A stretch of 64,000 nucleotides of DNA from Scatosoma sp045660265. GTDB lineage: Bacteria > Bacillota > Clostridia > Christensenellales > Borkfalkiaceae. How positions within the stretch are numbered: the first letter of the stretch is position 1; each line of letters opens with the position of its first letter. The stretch is from the NCBI GenBank assembly GCA_045660265.1, contig JAZRDM010000061.1:1-64000 (forward strand). The letters are read 5' to 3'. This document shows, piece after piece, positions 59,950 through 64,000 of this stretch. The notes beneath the pieces are model-generated. The model did not search any database and was not told the DNA's origin. It worked only from the letters and a program-made list of their open reading frames with translations. A program made the translations under genes and the position numbers.

Positions 59950-60807
59950 ATGGATACTTATGTTTTACAATTTTTTGAAGGGCTCCGCTCTTCTTTCGGA
60001 ACTTTTTTAGCTTGTCTTTTCTCGCTGTTTGGGGAAACTATTTTCTTAATCGTCGTCATCTGTTTAATCTACTGGATTTACGATAAAAAATTCGGCGAAA
60101 AGCTAATCGCGGTTTCCTTCTCCTCTATGGCGTTGAACGGGTTTTTAAAAGGCATGGTCGCAAGACCTAGACCATACGTGGACGGCGTCGTTACAAGGGT
60201 AGATATCGACACGCCGTTACTATCGACAACCGACTTAGAAACACACGCGTCCTTTCCTAGCGGACACTCGCAAATGAGCGCGGGATTATTCTTCACGTCC
60301 GCCTTTCATTTTAAAAAAACTTGGTCGTGGATTGTCTTCCCTTTGGCAACGCTGGGGGTTATGCTGTCCCGATTGTATTTTGGGGTACACTACCCCACTG
60401 ACGTCCTCGTCGGCGCAACCCTGGGTGCCTTGTTTGCTGTTTTTTGGGAGTTTATTTATCAAAAAGCGGAAGACAAAAAATATATCGTTTGCGCAGCTTT
60501 TGCATTGCTGAGTATCATCTTTTCAATTATTTGCCCCACCAAGAGCATGGTTGAAATGTGCGCGCTTTGCGTCGGGGGCGCTATCGCTTTACCCCTCGAA
60601 AATAAATACATTGATTTGCAAAATGCAACGGGAGTAAAAAACCGCATTTTGCGCGCGGTAATCGGGCTTGCTATCGTAGGTGCTGTGTACGTTATATTCT
60701 CCATTTTGCCCTGGCAATTTCTTTGGATGAAGTGGATTAAATATTGTTGTTTGGTTATCGTCGGCGCGCTTGCAGTGCCTATGCTGTTTAAAAAATTAAA
60801 AATCTAA
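59950..60807 (+). CDS. PAP2-family membrane phosphatase
   Basis: 285 residues and about six to seven membrane helices. The acid-phosphatase motifs are complete: KGMVARPRP, PSGHSQMSAG and SRLYFGVHYPTDV. It likely dephosphorylates a lipid such as undecaprenyl pyrophosphate or phosphatidate. The start is uncertain: the ATG at 59950 has no ribosome site but is exactly 6 nt after TATACT, and TTG at 59923 gives nine more residues, also without a site. Confidence 0.88.
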   Translation: MDTYVLQFFEGLRSSFGTFLACLFSLFGETIFLIVVICLIYWIYDKKFGEKLIAVSFSSMALNGFLKGMVARPRPYVDGVVTRVDIDTPLLSTTDLETHASFPSGHSQMSAGLFFTSAFHFKKTWSWIVFPLATLGVMLSRLYFGVHYPTDVLVGATLGALFAVFWEFIYQKAEDKKYIVCAAFALLSIIFSIICPTKSMVEMCALCVGGAIALPLENKYIDLQNATGVKNRILRAVIGLAIVGAVYVIFSILPWQFLWMKWIKYCCLVIVGALAVPMLFKKLKI

Positions 60808-60850
60808 TGGGCGCGCAGGGGGAATTTTTATAAAATCCCCCTGCTTTTAT

Positions 60851-60880
60851 TTGACTTATTCTAAAAAAACATTGTATAAT
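60851..60880 (+). promoter_or_regulatory. glyS promoter
   Basis: TTGACT (60851-60856), 18 bp, TATAAT (60875-60880), giving a leader of about 100 nt before glyS. Confidence 0.75.
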
Positions 60881-60911
60881 GTTTAAGATAATATTTTAAA
60901 TTTTAGTCTGC

Positions 60912-60962
60912 GTTGCCCAAAATGGTTCACCCGCAATCTTTGCGGTGTACCGCTTGCGCAAC
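60912..60962 (+). promoter_or_regulatory. Structured leader of glyS
   Basis: GTTGC/GCAAC (60912-60916 with 60958-60962) encloses GGT-T-CAC-C-CGCAA, loop TCT, TTGCG-GTG-T-ACC, an extended imperfect hairpin ending 14 nt before the ribosome site. It is too short for a T-box, has no terminator, and its purpose is unknown. Confidence 0.5.
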
Positions 60963-60987
60963 CAAACAAAAACAAAGGAGTATGATT

Positions 60988-62388
60988 ATGGCAGAAAAAA
61001 GAGCGGTTACGATGGAAAAACTCGTTTCCCTTTGTAAAACGCGCGGATTTATTTTCCCCGGCAGTGAAATTTACGGCGGTCTTGCAAACACGTGGGATTA
61101 CGGTCCTTTGGGCGTAGAATTAAAAAACAACGTAAAAAAAGCTTGGTGGAAAAAATTCGTTCAGGAAAATCCTCATAACACGGGCGTTGACTGCGCAATC
61201 TTGATGAATACGCGTACGTGGCAAGCTTCCGGACACTTGGGCGGTTTCTCCGATCCCTTAATGGACTGTAAGAGCTGTAAAGCCCGCCACCGCGCAGATA
61301 ATCTCGTTGAAAATTACGTTGCTAAAAAGAATATGGACGTAAAAGTAGAAAGCATGAGCAACGAAGAGTTAGAAGCATTTATCGCTGAACACAAAATCGT
61401 TTGCCCCGTTTGCGGTAATTCCGATTTCACGTCTATCCGTAAATTCAACTTGATGTTTAAAACATTCCAAGGGGTTACCGAAGACTCGGCAAACACCGTT
61501 TATCTTCGTCCCGAAACGGCACAAGGTATTTTCGTAAACTTCGAAAACGTACAACGCGCAACCCGCATGAAAGTGCCCTTCGGTATCGCACAAGTAGGTA
61601 AATCCTTCCGTAACGAAATCACCCCCGGAAACTTCACCTTCCGTACCCGTGAATTCGAACAAATGGAACTCGAATTCTTCTGCAAGCCCGGCACCGACCT
61701 TGAATGGTTTGCATACTGGAAAGATTTTTGTAAAAACTGGTTACTCTCGTTGGGCATGAAGGAAGAAAACTTACACCTTCGCGACCACTCTGCAGAAGAG
61801 CTTTGCTTCTACTCGAAAGCAACGACGGACTTCGAATATAATTTCGCATTCGGCTGGGGCGAACTTTGGGGTATCGCAGACAGAACGGATTACGACTTGA
61901 ATCAACACGCAAAAGAATGCGGCAAACCTATCACCTATCTCGACCCCGTTACCAACGAAAGATACGTACCCTACGTTGTTGAACCCTCTTTGGGTGCTGA
62001 CCGTGTTGTTCTTGCTTTCCTTACGGATGCTTACGACGAAGAAGTGGTAGACGAAGCGAAAAACGACGTTCGTACCGTTTTGAGATTACACCCTGCGCTT
62101 GCGCCTTACAAATGCGCCGTATTGCCCTTACAAAAGAACCTTTCTGAAAAGGCAGACGAAATTTACGCGCAAATGTTTAAGAAATTCCCCGCGACTTACG
62201 ACGTAACGGGTTCTATCGGTAAACGTTATCGCCGTCAAGACGAAATCGGCACCCCCTTCTGCGTAACCGTTGATTTCCAAACGCTTGAAGACAACACCGT
62301 AACCGTGCGCGACAGAGATTCTATGGAACAAATCCGCGTAAGCGTTGACGAAGCAATTAAGTACATTCAAGAAAAAATCGAATTCTAA
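60988..62388 (+). CDS. glyS: Glycyl-tRNA synthetase (alpha2 type)
   Basis: 466 residues of the dimeric class II GlyRS: motif region RGFIFPGSEIYGGLANTWDYGPLG near the start, a zinc-like cluster CKSCKARH...CPVCGNSDF in the insertion, RPETAQGIFVNF, QVGKSFRNEI (motif 2), EPSLGADRVVLAFL (motif 3) and a C-terminal anticodon-binding domain. The ATG at 60988 is 7 nt from AAAGGAG; an ATG two codons earlier is too close to the site. Confidence 0.96.
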   Translation: MAEKRAVTMEKLVSLCKTRGFIFPGSEIYGGLANTWDYGPLGVELKNNVKKAWWKKFVQENPHNTGVDCAILMNTRTWQASGHLGGFSDPLMDCKSCKARHRADNLVENYVAKKNMDVKVESMSNEELEAFIAEHKIVCPVCGNSDFTSIRKFNLMFKTFQGVTEDSANTVYLRPETAQGIFVNFENVQRATRMKVPFGIAQVGKSFRNEITPGNFTFRTREFEQMELEFFCKPGTDLEWFAYWKDFCKNWLLSLGMKEENLHLRDHSAEELCFYSKATTDFEYNFAFGWGELWGIADRTDYDLNQHAKECGKPITYLDPVTNERYVPYVVEPSLGADRVVLAFLTDAYDEEVVDEAKNDVRTVLRLHPALAPYKCAVLPLQKNLSEKADEIYAQMFKKFPATYDVTGSIGKRYRRQDEIGTPFCVTVDFQTLEDNTVTVRDRDSMEQIRVSVDEAIKYIQEKIEF

Positions 62389-62452
62389 TCGAAAACACAA
62401 CAAAAAAAGGAGAGCGAGTTTGCTCTCCTTTTATTTTTGTTTTTATTTTAAA

Positions 62453-62815
62453 TTACTTGGTAAACGCTTCAATAGCAGCATCCGTACCAATAATTACCCA
62501 GTTGCCTTCTTGTTTGCAAGTTTTACCGTCTTTTACGTCATTTTTTTCTTCTTCGTAATAATTCATTGCAGCCGTTGAATTTTCAAACAAAATTGCTTCA
62601 ATCGAATCGTAATCACCTTCTGCAATTTTACGTGCCGTAAGTTTACCAATTGCAGCAGGACCCGCAAAAAGCTCCGTTGCCGTTTCTCCAAGCACCGTTA
62701 CGGTATACCCAGCTTCTTCCATTTTTCCCTTTGCTTCGCTCATATCAGCAGGCGCGCAAGCTACGCAGAAAATACACATACAAATTGCTAACAATAATCC
62801 GATAAATTTTTTCAT
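62453..62815 (-). CDS. Small secreted lipoprotein, unknown function
   Basis: 120 residues: signal peptide FIGLLLAICMCIFCVACAP with lipobox VAC, then a ~95-residue domain with GYTVTVLGETATEL and FENSTAAMNYYEEEK. I do not recognise the family; small lipoproteins with this look occur in Clostridia and some resemble acquired stress or metal-binding domains. AAGGAG is 7 nt upstream. Confidence 0.75.
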   Translation of the reverse strand: MKKFIGLLLAICMCIFCVACAPADMSEAKGKMEEAGYTVTVLGETATELFAGPAAIGKLTARKIAEGDYDSIEAILFENSTAAMNYYEEEKNDVKDGKTCKQEGNWVIIGTDAAIEAFTK

Positions 62816-62889
62816 ATACAGCTCCTTTTCTTGTTTTTATAACGGTATTATATCATTAAATCTTTATTTTGTCAAGTGTGAAAATATAT

Positions 62890-63702
62890 TTATTTTATTT
62901 TTTGGCCAACAAACTCTTTCCCGTCAAAAATAAGAATTTCATCAAATCCACAGCTTTGAATATACTGCGCCCCTAAATCGAAGTTAGCGTCTAAAAACTC
63001 TTTTTTGTGGCAATCGGACGAAATCAATACCCCGCAGCCAAGCGCTTTCATTTCCTTTAATAAGAAAGGCGCAGGATAGGGCGCGGTTTTATATCCTCTT
63101 GCAATTGCCCCGACGTTTACTTCAAATACTTTATGCGTTTTTGCAACCGTATGGAGCGCTTCTAACGCCGCATCTTTATATTCCTTGCAGTCATCATCAA
63201 AAATGCCCTGCTTTTCACAATGTTTATTCACCAAATCAAAATGCCCTACAATATCAAACGGGCCGAAGTCTGATAAGCGCGCCATCATTTTATAATAGGA
63301 TTTTGCAAGCACAAGCCCATCCCCGTGGAAACGATTTTGAATAAGCTCCTTCACTTCCGTTGCGCTCACGTCCATATCTACAATTTCCCCGTCCATTTCG
63401 ATACAATGTACCGAACCGATTACGTAGTCATACTCGCTTCTATCTTGGTCTGCAAACATATCGTATTCCGCGCCAAGATATATCTTAATTTTATCCTTAT
63501 ACTTTTCCTTAACGCGATGGATTTCTTGTTTGTACGCGTTTATATTTTTTTCCGACATAGAACATATTGCATAATCCTTATAAATATGCCCCGAAAAACC
63601 AAGCGAATCAAATCCAAGCTCTATCGCCCGTTGCGTCATTTCCTCTATCGTGTTTTTCCCGTCGCAAAAAACGCTGTGCGTGTGTAAATTTTGTTTATGC
63701 AT
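62890..63702 (-). CDS. PHP-domain histidinol-phosphatase-like protein
   Basis: 270 residues of the HisJ-type PHP fold: NLHTHSVFCDGKNTIEEM (metal site HTH), GFSGHIYKDY, GAEYDMFADQ, VIGSVHCIEMDG, DIVGHFDLVNKH and ISSDCHKKEFL, giving the expected trinuclear metal ligands. It probably hydrolyses histidinol phosphate or another small phosphate monoester; no his operon is nearby. Its start overlaps the end of the DUF1653 gene by 8 bp. Confidence 0.9.
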   Translation of the reverse strand: MHKQNLHTHSVFCDGKNTIEEMTQRAIELGFDSLGFSGHIYKDYAICSMSEKNINAYKQEIHRVKEKYKDKIKIYLGAEYDMFADQDRSEYDYVIGSVHCIEMDGEIVDMDVSATEVKELIQNRFHGDGLVLAKSYYKMMARLSDFGPFDIVGHFDLVNKHCEKQGIFDDDCKEYKDAALEALHTVAKTHKVFEVNVGAIARGYKTAPYPAPFLLKEMKALGCGVLISSDCHKKEFLDANFDLGAQYIQSCGFDEILIFDGKEFVGQKIK

Positions 63703-63922
63703 TTTCTTCCATCTCCTTCACTAACGTAAAACGCTTTACGCTTTCGCCATTTACGGACACTTCTTCTTCCCACATAGAAAACGGCCTTACCCATACGCCT
63801 TTCTCTCCATATAAAGCTCGGTAAACAACCATCTTTTCTAACGTTTCCGAGTGCGTCGCTATCTCTAACAGTTCGTATAAATTTCCTTTATAATGTTTAT
63901 AAATTCCTTTTTTAAGCGACAT
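63695..63922 (-). CDS. DUF1653 domain-containing protein
   Basis: 75 residues matching DUF1653: GIYKHYKGNLYELLEIATHSET, MVVYRALYGEKGVWVRPFSMW, then a short acidic tail. The function is unknown; the fold is small and beta-rich. AGGAGG is 8 nt upstream of the ATG and it overlaps the PHP-phosphatase gene, so both are cotranscribed. Confidence 0.93.
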   Translation of the reverse strand: MSLKKGIYKHYKGNLYELLEIATHSETLEKMVVYRALYGEKGVWVRPFSMWEEEVSVNGESVKRFTLVKEMEENA

Positions 63923-64000
63923 ACCCGTCCTCCTTTTTCTTTATCCACAAGGCTTTATTTTTTATAAAAAAGTTTTCCACATAAGCAACTTGGAAAGAAA

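Noticed and set aside
60912..60975. T-box riboswitch before glyS
   Set aside because: The leader is only ~100 nt, lacks a stem I specifier loop and a terminator, and the GCGGTGTACCGC match lacks the full conserved T-box sequence.
63941..63981. DnaA-box-like TTATCCACA (63941-63949) and TTTTCCACA (63973-63981), suggesting a replication origin
   Set aside because: Only one exact box and one near match occur, with no dnaA, dnaN or rpmH gene and no AT-rich unwinding element in view; chance is sufficient at this length.

Overview
The window reads as a chromosomal segment of a spore-forming, Gram-positive Clostridia-type bacterium (Bacillota), probably a host-associated or uncultured lineage. Supporting signs are moderately low GC, strong GGAGG ribosome sites, TTGACA-17-TATAAT promoters, SpoVT, a DnaD-type helicase-loading protein, lipoproteins processed through Lgt, InlB-type repeats and an alpha2-type glycyl-tRNA synthetase. 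Species assignment is not possible from sequence alone.

Layout. (1) 1-13.6 kb: a short partial gene, then an 11-gene minus-strand operon running from nagA (12483) to a PfkB kinase (612). It couples amino-sugar genes (NagA, NagB) to a flavin/Fe-S/EtfBA redox module and a set of sugar isomerases, kinases and an aldolase. A divergent RpiR-family regulator and two matched 17-bp palindromes control it. (2) 13.6-35.7 kb: a barnase/barstar pair, tRNA-Leu(CAG), then housekeeping genes (S51 peptidase, Upp, RpiB, a protein phosphatase with AT-hooks, Sua5, a DnaB broken by a stop codon, PepF, UPF0210/UPF0237, DegV, signal peptidase, SbcCD, DnaD protein, tRNA-Ser, ZIP transporter, Lgt). (3) 35.8-51.1 kb: a surface block of very large secreted or membrane proteins: an Fn3-like lipoprotein, an InlB-repeat protein with an unusual cysteine-rich anchor, its small paralogue, an M6 metalloprotease lipoprotein, and a 1302-residue repeat protein followed by a 38-residue peptide. 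(4) 51.6-64 kb: GH115-like glucuronidase, tRNA-Leu(AAG), spoVT, a CvpA-like protein, GlnS, formate-THF ligase, a PAP2 phosphatase, GlyS, a small lipoprotein, a PHP phosphatase and a DUF1653 protein.

The most unusual signal is a family of four ~150-nt structured repeats (287-438, 33654-33804, 53871-54062, 54110-54257). Each ends in a copy of the 3' end (T-stem, acceptor strand, CCA) of a resident tRNA and begins with the reverse complement of that same segment, so the closing stem differs between copies but stays paired. Inside are conserved hairpins with compensatory changes and a third stem that always encloses 30 nt. An intrinsic-terminator-like hairpin follows each copy. Three of the four lie directly downstream of the tRNA they imitate. 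I know of no named family matching this and regard it as the best candidate for an undescribed element.
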